From NCBI GenBank assembly GCA_041736675.1, contig JBGSTD010000022.1, positions 43,821 through 107,820 on the forward strand: a stretch of DNA of 64,000 nt, written 5' to 3'. Positions 25,397 to 33,918 of the stretch are shown one piece after another. The position numbers were made by a program, and so were the translations under genes. Position 1 is the stretch's first letter. Each line of letters begins with the position of its first letter. The stretch comes from Salaquimonas sp041736675 (lineage in GTDB: Bacteria > Pseudomonadota > Alphaproteobacteria > Rhizobiales > Rhizobiaceae). The notes below the pieces were generated by a model, which ran no database searches, was not told the origin of the DNA, and saw only the letters and a list, made by a program, of their open reading frames with translations.

Positions 25397-26443
25397 ATGG
25401 AAATCTCGAAACTTGCCTATGTGCCGTTCGTCTCTGTCGACAACATGATGCGGATTGTTCACCGCATTGGAATTGAGACTTTTCTGATTGAATTGGCAGG
25501 GGTGATCGAAAGTGATTTTCGCCGCTGGGCAGAGTTCGACAAGACACCACGCATAGCATCGCACAGCGCCCATGGTGTGATTGAATTGATGCCCACCAGT
25601 GATGGCGAGGTTTATGGCTTCAAATATGTGAACGGGCATCCGAAAAACATGAAGGAAGGCCGCCAGACCGTCACGGCATTTGGTGTGCTGGCCGAGGTTA
25701 ATACGGGCTATCCAGTGTTGTTTTCAGAAATGACAATCCTGACCGCCCTTCGCACTGCCGCAACCTCGGCGATGGCTGCCAAACATCTGTCACCAAGGGG
25801 GGCAAAGGCGATGGCAATCATCGGCAATGGCGCACAATCGGAATTTCAAGCGCTGGCTTTCAAGGCGATCTGCGGCATCAGCGATATACGCCTCTTCGAC
25901 ATCGACGCTGGGGCAACGCAAAAGTGTGCGCACAACCTGATGGACCAGGGGTTTACAATAACCCAATGCAAGACCAGCGAGCACGCGGTTGAAGGAGCAG
26001 ACATCATCACCACAGTCACGGCAGACAAACAGTATGCGACGATCCTGACAGACAATCTGGTAGGGCCGGGCGTTCACATCAATGCGGTCGGGGGCGATTG
26101 CCCCGGCAAGACAGAACTCCACCGGGATATTCTCTTGCGTTCGGAAATATTTGTCGAATATCCGCCGCAAACCAGAATTGAAGGCGAGATACAGCAACTG
26201 GCCTCTGATCATCCGGTGACCGAATTATGGCAGGTCATAACCGGTGAAAAAAGCGGGCGGAGCAGTCAACACGCAATTACCCTTTTTGACTCGGTCGGTT
26301 TTGCAATAGAGGACTTTTCCGCGCTAGGCTATGTTCGCGAGAAGGCAAAGGCGACCGGCCTCTATCAGGACCTCGACATGCTGGCTGACCCAGATGAGCC
26401 GCGCGACCTGTTTGGCATGGTGATGCGGGCAAAACAGCAATGA
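25397..26443 (+). CDS. ornithine cyclodeaminase
   Basis: An NAD-binding mu-crystallin/ornithine cyclodeaminase family enzyme (348 aa) that converts L-ornithine to L-proline with loss of ammonia. It shows the family N terminus (YVPFVSVDNMMRIVHRIGIE), the substrate region NGHPKNMKEGRQTVTAFGVL, the catalytic-loop LTALRTAATSAMAAKHLS, the Rossmann AIIGNGAQSEFQALAF near residue 137, the VTADKQYATILTDNLV stretch and VNAVGGDCPGKTEL near 230-245 (the GGD with the catalytic Asp). It is the second gene of the arginase operon. A bidirectional terminator lies 31 bases beyond its stop. Confidence 0.93.
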   Translation: MEISKLAYVPFVSVDNMMRIVHRIGIETFLIELAGVIESDFRRWAEFDKTPRIASHSAHGVIELMPTSDGEVYGFKYVNGHPKNMKEGRQTVTAFGVLAEVNTGYPVLFSEMTILTALRTAATSAMAAKHLSPRGAKAMAIIGNGAQSEFQALAFKAICGISDIRLFDIDAGATQKCAHNLMDQGFTITQCKTSEHAVEGADIITTVTADKQYATILTDNLVGPGVHINAVGGDCPGKTELHRDILLRSEIFVEYPPQTRIEGEIQQLASDHPVTELWQVITGEKSGRSSQHAITLFDSVGFAIEDFSALGYVREKAKATGLYQDLDMLADPDEPRDLFGMVMRAKQQ

Positions 26444-26474
26444 ATACGGGAGCCGACCTACCCCAAACATAAAA

Positions 26475-26508
26475 ACAGCGCCTGCTGGAGATCAGACGCT
26501 GTCTTTTT
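26475..26508. terminator. bidirectional terminator between ornithine cyclodeaminase and PRC-barrel genes
   Basis: ACAGCG (26475-26480) pairs with CGCTGT (26497-26502) around a 16-base loop. On the right-reading strand CTTTTT follows; on the other strand the five A before the stem give a T-run. It therefore can stop both convergent transcripts. Confidence 0.75.
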
Positions 26509-26523
26509 CAATGATGCCGGAAA

Positions 26524-26970
26524 TTATTGGCGGCTCGCCATGTCAATTTCGGTATCACGTTCCAATTTTGCAATGGCTGATGCCGACAGATCGATTGAAA
26601 CGTTCACATCATTCAATTCCGCCAGATTGCCATCGACAAAAACCGCAATTTTCTCGTCGCTCAAACTGACCAGCAATTCGGTGACATAGCCGTTCTCATC
26701 AAGAATGGCATCTTCGACGAAACCCATCATTTTGCCGTCCCTGGATACTGCAGGCATGCCCAGCCATGCATCGTTCAGATCGTGCATTTCCTCTTCGCTC
26801 TCGAACTGGTCAAACCTGTCATCGGCATTATTGTCCTGCGGGGCATAGGCCATCTCGATTTTTGATCCAAAGAACTTGAATTGACCTGCTTCAGCCACGC
26901 TTACATTCACAAAACCTGTCGCGAGCGTTACAGCTGCAATGGCAAGAAACTTGTTGACTGACTTTTTCAT
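26524..26970 (-). CDS. exported PRC-barrel-like protein (148 aa)
   Basis: A signal peptide (KKSVNKFLAIAAVTLATGFV ending near AEA, residue 28) predicts export. An acidic stretch (DDRFDQFESEEEMHDLND) is followed by a PRC-barrel-like module: LGMPAVSRDGKMMGFVEDAI, then LDENGYVTELLVSLSDEKIAVF (about residues 70-115). PRC barrels are small beta-barrels found in photosynthetic reaction centre H and RimM proteins; exported ones in rhizobia have no defined role. The gene reads toward the arginase operon and ends at the shared terminator. Divergent from the YiiX-like gene. Function unknown. Confidence 0.75.
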   Translation of the reverse strand: MKKSVNKFLAIAAVTLATGFVNVSVAEAGQFKFFGSKIEMAYAPQDNNADDRFDQFESEEEMHDLNDAWLGMPAVSRDGKMMGFVEDAILDENGYVTELLVSLSDEKIAVFVDGNLAELNDVNVSIDLSASAIAKLERDTEIDMASRQ

Positions 26971-27315
26971 CTCAATTCCAAGGCGAAATGCCTTCTCCTG
27001 TTGATCTGTTGTCTATTAAACGTTAGCCGGGGCAAATGGTTCCGGCAAAACACTCTGCTTCACATTTGTTTGACTGCCTGAAACCACCTTAAACACGGCA
27101 TTTCCGGCAGGATGTGCAGATTCTCACACTCCGGCATTTCGAAAGGGTGATTCAGGAGGATCGGCCAAACAGATACGAAACAGTATGCAGATGTACCGCC
27201 ATTGATAAATTCGGCCAAAGCGACTTTTGACATGACTAAAATGTCAGTGAACGTTGATTTGACGATCCCAAAAAATACCGTCAACATTGGAACGGATGAT
27301 CGGGAGGTATCCTCG
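26971..27315. other. intergenic spacer between PRC-barrel and YiiX-like genes
   Basis: 345 bases with divergent gene starts. A frame is open from 27202 into the YiiX-like gene, but its first 38 residues do not resemble the family. TGACA (27227-27231) and TGTCA (27241-27245) form a short inverted repeat of unknown meaning. No RNA or terminator is evident. Confidence 0.45.
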
Positions 27316-28230
27316 ATGGGAATTTTTGAAACCCTGCTGGAAAAAATCGGAAGTTTTCTTGCCAAATTGCTGGTCAAGGAATCGTCCGGTTACAAACCCT
27401 ATACGCCGTCTGATCCTGATACACTAAGCCGTATCCTGGAACCCGGCGATATTTTGCTGATTGAAGGCAACCAGTTTGTTTCAGCATCCATCAAGTATCT
27501 CACCCAGTCGACATGGTCGCATGCCGCGTTCTATGTCGGAGACGCTGCGGATCCGCACGAGCCGGACCGCATGAAGCGGCGCTGCCTGATTGAGGTAAAT
27601 CTCGGGGAAGGATGCGTGGCCTCGCCGCTTTCGCGCTATGAGAGCTATAACACACGGATTTGCCGCCCGGTTGGGCTGACCAAGGAAGACCGGCAATATG
27701 TGGTCGACTTCATGGTATCCAAGATCGGACTTCAGTACGACACCAAGAACATCATCGACCTGTTGCGGTATTTCATCCCAACCCCTCCGGTCCCTGTTCG
27801 TTGGCGTCGAAGGATGATTGCCTTTGGATCGGGGGAGCCCACCAAGGCGATCTGTTCATCCCTGATCGCACAAGCCTTTCAAAACATAAAATATCCGATA
27901 TTGCCCGAAGTAACGCTTGCTCCCGGCCGCGCCCATGCAGAGTCGCGATACTCCAAACAAGAGATCCTTCATATTCGCCACCACTCGCTGTTTACACCGC
28001 GCGATTTCGACTTGTCTCCCTATTTCAGGATCATTAAACCGACGCTCGAACACGGATTTGATTACAAGAGCCTATTTTGGAGCGGCAAAATTTCAGAACT
28101 TGATATCCTGAGGGCGCAAAGAAATCCGCCATGGGTTGAAGATCCGGTAGACTTGCCAGAAACAACTGCTGATAGCTTAGCAGCTCACGAAACACGCGCT
28201 GTACCACAATCACCGGATGAGCAGATCTAG
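27316..28230 (+). CDS. YiiX/YebB-like NlpC/P60-fold cysteine hydrolase (304 aa)
   Basis: The family motifs are a permuted papain-like pair: His in STWSHAAFYVGDA (about residues 70-82) after LEPGDILLIEGNQFVSASIK, and the Cys in KAICSSLIAQAF near residue 180. Members of the YiiX group are thought to hydrolyse amide or thioester bonds, possibly of lipid- or peptidoglycan-linked substrates. The start at ATG 27316 is chosen because GGGAGG stands 8 bases upstream and because the upstream 38 codons look non-coding. A hydrophobic patch at the N terminus (IFETLLEKIGSFLAKLLV) suggests membrane contact but not a signal peptide. The C-terminal 40 residues are Glu/Thr/Pro-rich. Monocistronic. Confidence 0.8.
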   Translation: MGIFETLLEKIGSFLAKLLVKESSGYKPYTPSDPDTLSRILEPGDILLIEGNQFVSASIKYLTQSTWSHAAFYVGDAADPHEPDRMKRRCLIEVNLGEGCVASPLSRYESYNTRICRPVGLTKEDRQYVVDFMVSKIGLQYDTKNIIDLLRYFIPTPPVPVRWRRRMIAFGSGEPTKAICSSLIAQAFQNIKYPILPEVTLAPGRAHAESRYSKQEILHIRHHSLFTPRDFDLSPYFRIIKPTLEHGFDYKSLFWSGKISELDILRAQRNPPWVEDPVDLPETTADSLAAHETRAVPQSPDEQI

Positions 28231-28346
28231 AATATCTTCGCGCAACATCCCGCGCCTGGAAAAATGTCATTGATTGAACACAATCAGAGTTAAAATCCGG
28301 TACCGCTGCTGCCTGTCAGACACAGGTTTTCCGGATCCCGTTCAAA

Positions 28347-28643
28347 ATGCAAAATGAAACATTGCAATCCCTTTCAGCAACCGTTGAAAGGTCCTCTGAA
28401 ACATCGAAGTACAAATCGGTCACCTTTTCCCAATTCATAACGATCTCCAGCCTGAGCATCATCATTCTGGCTGAAATGATTGCCACCATCGGTGCAACCG
28501 ACTGGGCACTCATTACGCTCTTCGGTCTGCCTGACTGGGCAGGCTGGACGCTGGGTGTATTATCAGCGGTTGCCGCGCTCTACGCCACGGTCGTAGTCGT
28601 CCGGATGGCTATCACCAGCGAAAGAAACCTCGTTCAGGATTAG
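28347..28643 (+). CDS. small membrane protein of unknown function (98 aa)
   Basis: Two hydrophobic helices are clear: ITISSLSIIILAEMIATIGA (about residues 32-51) and WTLGVLSAVAALYATVVVVR (about 67-86), after a 30-residue Ser/Thr/Glu-rich polar N terminus. I do not recognise a family. It lies 116 bases after the YiiX-like gene and converges with the MscS gene, with 7 bases between the stops. The start ATG is the first in the frame; there is no strong ribosome site, so it could be a chance frame, but the two evenly placed helices argue for a real protein. Confidence 0.5.
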   Translation: MQNETLQSLSATVERSSETSKYKSVTFSQFITISSLSIIILAEMIATIGATDWALITLFGLPDWAGWTLGVLSAVAALYATVVVVRMAITSERNLVQD

Positions 28644-28650
28644 GCACCAA

Positions 28651-31002
28651 TCACGGCTCGTCCGGTGGTGGGGTTTTGGGCACATTGCGCTCAACGGCAT
28701 TTTGCGCGGCTCCGACAACTGCCTGGCGAGTTGCCTCGTCCATCGGCTGGTTGGAGAGAACCTCAACCTTCACATTGCGTTCGGCAAACAGGATACCGTT
28801 GGCCGAGAAGGCATCGCGTACCTTTTGATAGGCATCACGGCGGATCAACCATTGTTCGCCGGGTTTGGCCATGAACTTGACCCCGACAACCATGTTGAAC
28901 TCTTCCATGCGACGAACGCCCTGTGATTTTAGCGTCTGCAAGATGCTTTTGCCGTAGATTTCGTTTTCCTGCAGTTCCACGCCGATTTTCTTGACCAGTT
29001 TCTTGACAAGCGCAAGGTCGGTATCGAACGGCACGCGAAACTCGAGTTTCATGATCACCCAGTCGCGGCTGTAATTTGTCAACGATTTCAACTCGCCAAA
29101 CGGGATGGTGTGGACCATGCCGCGATGATGCCGCACGCGCAAGGACCGGATCGAGATCGATTCCACGGTTCCGCGCAGGTTCTCGATTTCGATGTATTCG
29201 CCAATCCGGAATGCATCATCTATGAGGAAGAAAATTCCCGATACCACATCGCGCACCAAGGCCTGGGTACCAAAACCGACCGCGATGCCCAGCACTCCGG
29301 CACCCGCCAGCAACGGGCCGATATTGACACCCAGCGATGTCAGGATACTGAGGGCAACCACCATCATCAGGGTCACCATCAAAATGATCCGCAACAGGGG
29401 CAACAATGTTGCCATTCGCGCCTCAGGCCCGGGGGCATGCCCGTCTGCAGGAGGGACATATTCGGCCAGTCGCCGGTCTATCGTTGACTTTGCCCAGTGC
29501 CAGGTCAGGTCTGCCAGAAGGACGGCAAACAGGGTATTGACGAGAATATCGAAAAGCGTGCCGCTGAAGGTTTTTTCACCCGAAAGATCGAAAAGGTTGA
29601 TCCCCCAAACCCAGGCCAATGCGAGGCCGGACAGGATAATCAGAACGAAACGGGCGATGCGCCGGCAAACCGAGCGATAGATCAAATTGGAATGGCTGGC
29701 GGGCTCTTCCGCCATTGAAGACGCAACTGTCTCGCTGGTTGCATCATTGACTACCTCCAATCCAGCCACCAGTGCCGTTGATTGGCCAGACAAAGGCCGC
29801 GAGCCGAGGTCGAACAGATAATTGATCCACGCGCCGGTGAGTTTCATAACAGGCAACAGGAGCCCTAAAACCAGCACAGTTCCCATCAAGCCGCCTGCAT
29901 CAATCAGCCAGAGAAAAAAGGAAATGACGGCGAGCATACTCAAATAAGTCGGCCAATGATTTGACAGTCCTCTCCTGCGTACCTGATCCTGAGGGCGCAC
30001 TTGTGCGGAGGATGCCATGCTCCATATCGCCGCAAGAAAAAGAACGGTCAGAATGCTATTCAAAAGAACGGCGACAGAAAGTGCAGCCTGTGAAGGAACA
30101 GTCCCCTCCATCAGCACGAAACTCCTGGCAAAAAGGCTGGATATGAAAACGCTCAAACCTGCAGCGAATGCAAGGATCATCACCCAGCGATGCGCCTTGC
30201 TGGCCCGGCGCCTTTTCAACGGAACCAGCCTCATCTGCGGCAAACGCGGAGCAAACAGCGCTTTGGACGTGGCGTAGACAATACGCAGGATCAGGACAAG
30301 GATCAGGAAATCGAGGACAATGCCCTTGATCAGGGGAGACCATTCAAAACCTAGAAAAGCACCGATGGAGCCGACGGCGAAAAATAACACGCTGCCCATC
30401 GAGTAGGCATACAGCGATAGCATGGAGCGCGCCTTGGCACCAAGTGTATGTGGATTGGCAAACTCGATCTGCATCGCACGGTATTTGATGTACTGATTGT
30501 AAAGCCACTCGATTGCTGCGCCAATAAACAGGAATATCACGGCGTAAATCACCGTTTGCAATGTTTCGGTGTTCGAGAGTTGGGACTGCCAGGCATCGGC
30601 AATCATTTGCGGCGCGGCGGAAATATTGCTCCAAAGGGCATTCAGCACCGTCAGACGATTGTGCATTGTCTCGGTAAGGCGTTGCAGGTCATCGCGCCAA
30701 CTGCCGGCATCGGCCGTTGCAGGCAGGGGACCAGCCGCTTCGCGGGCGCCCTCCTCCAGCCATTTGCGAATTTCCGGGTTGTCCAACAGGCGCAGCAGAT
30801 CACGAAGCTCCTGGCTGCCGGGCTGAGAGATGTCCAGCGAAGGTGATGTTTCGGAAGTTGCCGCGCCCGACGTTGCTTCACTTTGTGCTGATGATAACTG
30901 CACCGACAGCAAAAGAAAGCCTGCCATGAAAACCAGTACAATGAGGGAACTCACAAAGCCCGTGCAGCGCGTGATTGGGGAAAATGCCTGAGCCATTGTC
31001 AA
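28651..31002 (-). CDS. large mechanosensitive channel of the MscS family (783 aa)
   Basis: A signal-like N terminus is followed by a polar periplasmic-type region rich in coiled-coil-like sequence (to about residue 140), then many hydrophobic helices, and a C-terminal MscS core: pore helix with VALSILTSLGVNIGPLLAGA, then GVLGIAVGFGTQALVRDVVS, then GIFFLIDDAFRIGEYIEIEN, then RGTVESISIRSLRVRHHRGM and the cytosolic VEVL beta domain. This is a YbdG/MscK-like long member rather than the 286-residue MscS. Family role: opens on membrane tension to release solutes on osmotic downshift. Its ATG overlaps the stop of the haem/ferredoxin gene (ATGA), implying coupled translation. Confidence 0.9.
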   Translation of the reverse strand: MTMAQAFSPITRCTGFVSSLIVLVFMAGFLLLSVQLSSAQSEATSGAATSETSPSLDISQPGSQELRDLLRLLDNPEIRKWLEEGAREAAGPLPATADAGSWRDDLQRLTETMHNRLTVLNALWSNISAAPQMIADAWQSQLSNTETLQTVIYAVIFLFIGAAIEWLYNQYIKYRAMQIEFANPHTLGAKARSMLSLYAYSMGSVLFFAVGSIGAFLGFEWSPLIKGIVLDFLILVLILRIVYATSKALFAPRLPQMRLVPLKRRRASKAHRWVMILAFAAGLSVFISSLFARSFVLMEGTVPSQAALSVAVLLNSILTVLFLAAIWSMASSAQVRPQDQVRRRGLSNHWPTYLSMLAVISFFLWLIDAGGLMGTVLVLGLLLPVMKLTGAWINYLFDLGSRPLSGQSTALVAGLEVVNDATSETVASSMAEEPASHSNLIYRSVCRRIARFVLIILSGLALAWVWGINLFDLSGEKTFSGTLFDILVNTLFAVLLADLTWHWAKSTIDRRLAEYVPPADGHAPGPEARMATLLPLLRIILMVTLMMVVALSILTSLGVNIGPLLAGAGVLGIAVGFGTQALVRDVVSGIFFLIDDAFRIGEYIEIENLRGTVESISIRSLRVRHHRGMVHTIPFGELKSLTNYSRDWVIMKLEFRVPFDTDLALVKKLVKKIGVELQENEIYGKSILQTLKSQGVRRMEEFNMVVGVKFMAKPGEQWLIRRDAYQKVRDAFSANGILFAERNVKVEVLSNQPMDEATRQAVVGAAQNAVERNVPKTPPPDEP

Positions 31003-32180
31003 ACGCCCTCTCCAATTGTCTGACCTGATGGTGCCTCTTTTGTTTCCGGGTGCCCGTCATGAAGCTCCCTGTGACTTAATCCGGCTTCGAAAAGGCGCTC
31101 GATTTCGATTGTCCCTGCTCCCGGCACACATTGGCAGGCAAGACGCACGTCCGGCCCGCTTCGGGTTATCTTCAAGGCAGTCTGCTCAACGCTGTTGGGC
31201 TCGGGCAATGGAGCGCTCGCGGCAAGGATCCTCACCCGGCATGTGCCGCATCTTCCCCGGCCCCGGCACAAATTGGCATGAGGAACGTGATTGAGATGGG
31301 AGAGCTCGAGAAATGTATGGCCGACGGGCGCGCTGATCCTGGTTCCGTCCTCATAAGTGATTTCGACATTTCCGGATTTGCCTGAAAGCCTGATAGCGCG
31401 TGCGACCAGTACACCGGCCAAAGCGGCAAGATAGGCAAGGATGCTCCACCATTTGACTTTGTAGATGAATTCGTAGGTCGCGGCGGTTGGTTGTGCGCTT
31501 TCAGCCGGGGCGGCCTGCCCGTAAGGGTTTGCTGGTTCAGCGGAGTAACCATCATTACCTGCCTGAGGCTGGCTTGCCTCACTGTTTATCGCAGCCTCAT
31601 AATCGCGGATCGCCTGATTGCCGCCCTCGACAAAGCCCAGCAGTGCCAGCACCGGAACCATAACAATGAGCGGGTATACCATTGGTGCAACCCTTGACCA
31701 CCAAGGCTTTAGGTTTAGCCAAGTGAAAATTCCAATGCTGCCATGAATCCAGACGACGACGACGACCAGCACTTGGCGCAGACCTTCCAGAGGCGAATCG
31801 ATCCAGAACAATTGCATCAGGCGGGGGTAAGTCGGCGTGATGTGAAGAATATCCTCCATCGAGACAATTCCCCAAACATGCGGGAAAAGCAGCGGTGGAA
31901 TAAGGAACCCAGACGCAAACTGGGCTAGATCGTAAGGCGGCAGGTTGAGTGTATTGCGCAGATAAAGCGTTCGAAAGCCAAGCACCATGTGGACCAGAAA
32001 ACTGGTCATCAATACCAGACTGCCGATCCGCGATGTCCATAGATACATGAATATCGGTCGGGCCTCATCAATCAACCCTGCCGATATGACCCCAAGCGCC
32101 AGATTCAGCAGATGGCCAACCACAAACAGATAGAGGATCAAGCCTGAGACAATTCTCAGATTTCTTTCCATTTCGGCCAA
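30999..32180 (-). CDS. membrane protein with SDH-like haem-b anchor and C-terminal 2Fe-2S ferredoxin domain (393 aa)
   Basis: The N-terminal half has about five or six helices with well-placed histidines (FVVGHLLNLALG, FLVHMVLGFR, FPHVWGIVSM, VVVWIHGSIGIF), resembling the succinate-dehydrogenase-type diheme-b anchor found in redox-sensing adenylate cyclases such as rhizobial CyaC. After a Gln/Pro/Ala linker and one more helix (WWSILAYLAALAGVLVARAI), a 2Fe-2S domain follows with LCRGRGRCGTCRVRIL (Cys-x5-Cys-x2-Cys) and LACQC. The cyclase domain usually present in such proteins is absent: the frame ends about 40 residues after the ferredoxin domain. It probably senses or transfers electrons at the membrane. 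Overlaps the mscS start; 123 bases downstream of the Anbu gene. Confidence 0.75.
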   Translation of the reverse strand: MAEMERNLRIVSGLILYLFVVGHLLNLALGVISAGLIDEARPIFMYLWTSRIGSLVLMTSFLVHMVLGFRTLYLRNTLNLPPYDLAQFASGFLIPPLLFPHVWGIVSMEDILHITPTYPRLMQLFWIDSPLEGLRQVLVVVVVWIHGSIGIFTWLNLKPWWSRVAPMVYPLIVMVPVLALLGFVEGGNQAIRDYEAAINSEASQPQAGNDGYSAEPANPYGQAAPAESAQPTAATYEFIYKVKWWSILAYLAALAGVLVARAIRLSGKSGNVEITYEDGTRISAPVGHTFLELSHLNHVPHANLCRGRGRCGTCRVRILAASAPLPEPNSVEQTALKITRSGPDVRLACQCVPGAGTIEIERLFEAGLSHRELHDGHPETKEAPSGQTIGEGV

Positions 32181-32303
32181 CTCCCCCGAGTGAAATTCCT
32201 GTCTTGGCGATAACCCGATTCAAAGCCTGAATTCAGGGACGACACCAAAAAGCAGGCTGTCAAATTTGTAGGCAGAAAGCAACTGGCAGAATATTGCCCG
32301 AAA

Positions 32304-33041
32304 TCAGGGTTTGAACGTGAAATCAGGCAGGGAATGAAACGCCTTGCGTAAAGCTTCGCCCCATCCCCCTGAAATGGTTTGAAAATACTCATCATCGGCC
32401 GTGATTCGGTGCTGATGAGCGAATTCGAAACTGTCTTTTTCATATACCAGCAGATCGAGTGGCAGTCCGACTGAGAGGTTTGCCTTGATGGTTGAATCAA
32501 AGGAAACCATCATCAGTTTTGCCGCGTCTTCAAAACTCATGTCTGGCTCATACGCACGCACCAGTATCGGACGTCCGTATTTGGTTTCGCCAATCTGGAA
32601 AAACGGCGTGTCAGGCGAAGCCTCGACAAAGTTTCCCTCCGGATAGATCATGAAGAGGCGCGGTTCGCTGCCGTTTACCTGCCCCCCCAGAATGAGAGTC
32701 GCATTAAACGTGGTACTGGCCTTTTGTCCGGTGTCTGCATTAAGCGCGATTACCTCTTTCAGGGTTTCCCCGACCAGCCGTGCCACCTGAAACATCGAGG
32801 CCTGAGCCAGTATGGATGGCTCTCGCTCGCTGACCGCTTTGGTGCGCTCGTCGAGAATGCTGACGACGGACTGGGTTGTAGCCAGATTTCCGGCTGTTAA
32901 AAGGGTGATGGCGCAAGAGCCGGGCTTGTGCCAGGTGTGCAGTTTGCGGAAGGTGGAAACATTGTCGATACCCGCATTGGTGCGTGTGTCGGACATGAAG
33001 ACAAGACCTTTATCAAGCCGCAGGCCGATGCAATATGTCAT
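32304..33041 (-). CDS. Anbu-type proteasome-like protease (245 aa)
   Basis: Proteasome-fold Ntn hydrolase. The N terminus is MTYCIGLRLDKGLVFMSDTR; removal of Met exposes Thr1, with Asp17 in the SDTR motif and a lysine at position 32 (FRKLHTW), the proteasome catalytic set. The body includes LTAGNLATTQSVVSIL and LSVGLPLDLLVYEKDSFEFA. Anbu is a self-compartmenting ring protein; its substrates are not firmly known. Its operon partners are exactly those described for Anbu: transglutaminase, alpha-E and circularly permuted ATP-grasp, upstream on the same strand. Gap to the transglutaminase is 66 bases. The ATG at 33041 is fixed by the need for Thr2. Confidence 0.9.
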   Translation of the reverse strand: MTYCIGLRLDKGLVFMSDTRTNAGIDNVSTFRKLHTWHKPGSCAITLLTAGNLATTQSVVSILDERTKAVSEREPSILAQASMFQVARLVGETLKEVIALNADTGQKASTTFNATLILGGQVNGSEPRLFMIYPEGNFVEASPDTPFFQIGETKYGRPILVRAYEPDMSFEDAAKLMMVSFDSTIKANLSVGLPLDLLVYEKDSFEFAHQHRITADDEYFQTISGGWGEALRKAFHSLPDFTFKP

Positions 33042-33107
33042 GATGAAATAACCTGATTGATGTTTTGGCGGGTTGCAGAAACTGTTGAATCTGCCTTCCG
33101 GTCACCC

Positions 33108-33908
33108 TTACTGCTGAACCTGAATTGATACAACCATTTGTTCGGCACTGTCGCCAAGGCGAATCCCCGAAACCGGCGCAGCGTCAAGAAAATCAAGGCC
33201 GGTCGCCATACGGACATAGCGCTCATCGGGTGAAATACCATTGGAGACATCAAAACCCACCCAACCCAGATCGGGAAGATGAACCTCGGCCCAAGCATGG
33301 GTTGCATCCTGCTCCACGCTGTCATTCATCATCAGGTATCCGCTGACGTAGCGGGCAGGATATCCCATCAAGCGGGCGCAGGTGATAAAAATATGCGCGT
33401 GATCCTGACAAACCCCGCAGCCAATTTCGAGTGCCGCCTCGGCAGCGGTATAGATGTCTGTCTTGCCTGCCATGTATTCAACCGCAGTGGAAATTGATTT
33501 TGACAGGGCGTGAAACCGGACGATGTCATTGTCATAATCTGTGCCAAGTGATTTGACCAACGCCCGGATAAGTGGTCCGCGTTTGGTCAAATCGGTGGAC
33601 CTTTGAAAGTGCCAGAGCGGTGCAAATCCGCCGTGAACACCAATAATCCCTGCCGTGTCGGTTGTTTCTATTTCGCCTTCACAGGTAACCGAGAAAGAGC
33701 TGCAGCCTTCATTGATACTAAGCAGGGTGACGCGATTGTTGTTTTCGTCGTCAAATTCCAACTGCTTTTCTGCCCCTTCAAGAACGATGTTCCAGCGGAT
33801 GATTGCCTGACCGTAACGCGATTTGGGCGTCAGACGCGCCTGCTGCAACGCGTAATGGACCGCCTTGTTGTAGGTGTAAACCATTGAGTGGGAAATCTTG
33901 AGAAGCAT
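33108..33908 (-). CDS. transglutaminase-like protein of the Anbu operon (266 aa)
   Basis: An N-terminal bacterial transglutaminase-like domain (LLKISHSMVYTYNKAVHYAL) is followed by the papain-like core with catalytic Cys in EIGCGVCQDHAHIFITCARL (about residues 158-177), His in DATHAWAEVHLP and Asp in GWVGFDVSNG. GYPARYVSGYLMM is the usual family stretch between. Such proteins act as cysteine proteases or transpeptidases, probably making or breaking isopeptide-type bonds. No signal peptide. It lies 10 bases after the alpha-E gene and is coupled with it, and precedes anbu. The peptide substrate is unknown; coupling with ATP-grasp suggests a made-then-trimmed peptide. Confidence 0.9.
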   Translation of the reverse strand: MLLKISHSMVYTYNKAVHYALQQARLTPKSRYGQAIIRWNIVLEGAEKQLEFDDENNNRVTLLSINEGCSSFSVTCEGEIETTDTAGIIGVHGGFAPLWHFQRSTDLTKRGPLIRALVKSLGTDYDNDIVRFHALSKSISTAVEYMAGKTDIYTAAEAALEIGCGVCQDHAHIFITCARLMGYPARYVSGYLMMNDSVEQDATHAWAEVHLPDLGWVGFDVSNGISPDERYVRMATGLDFLDAAPVSGIRLGDSAEQMVVSIQVQQ

Positions 33909-33918
33909 GGTATCCGCC

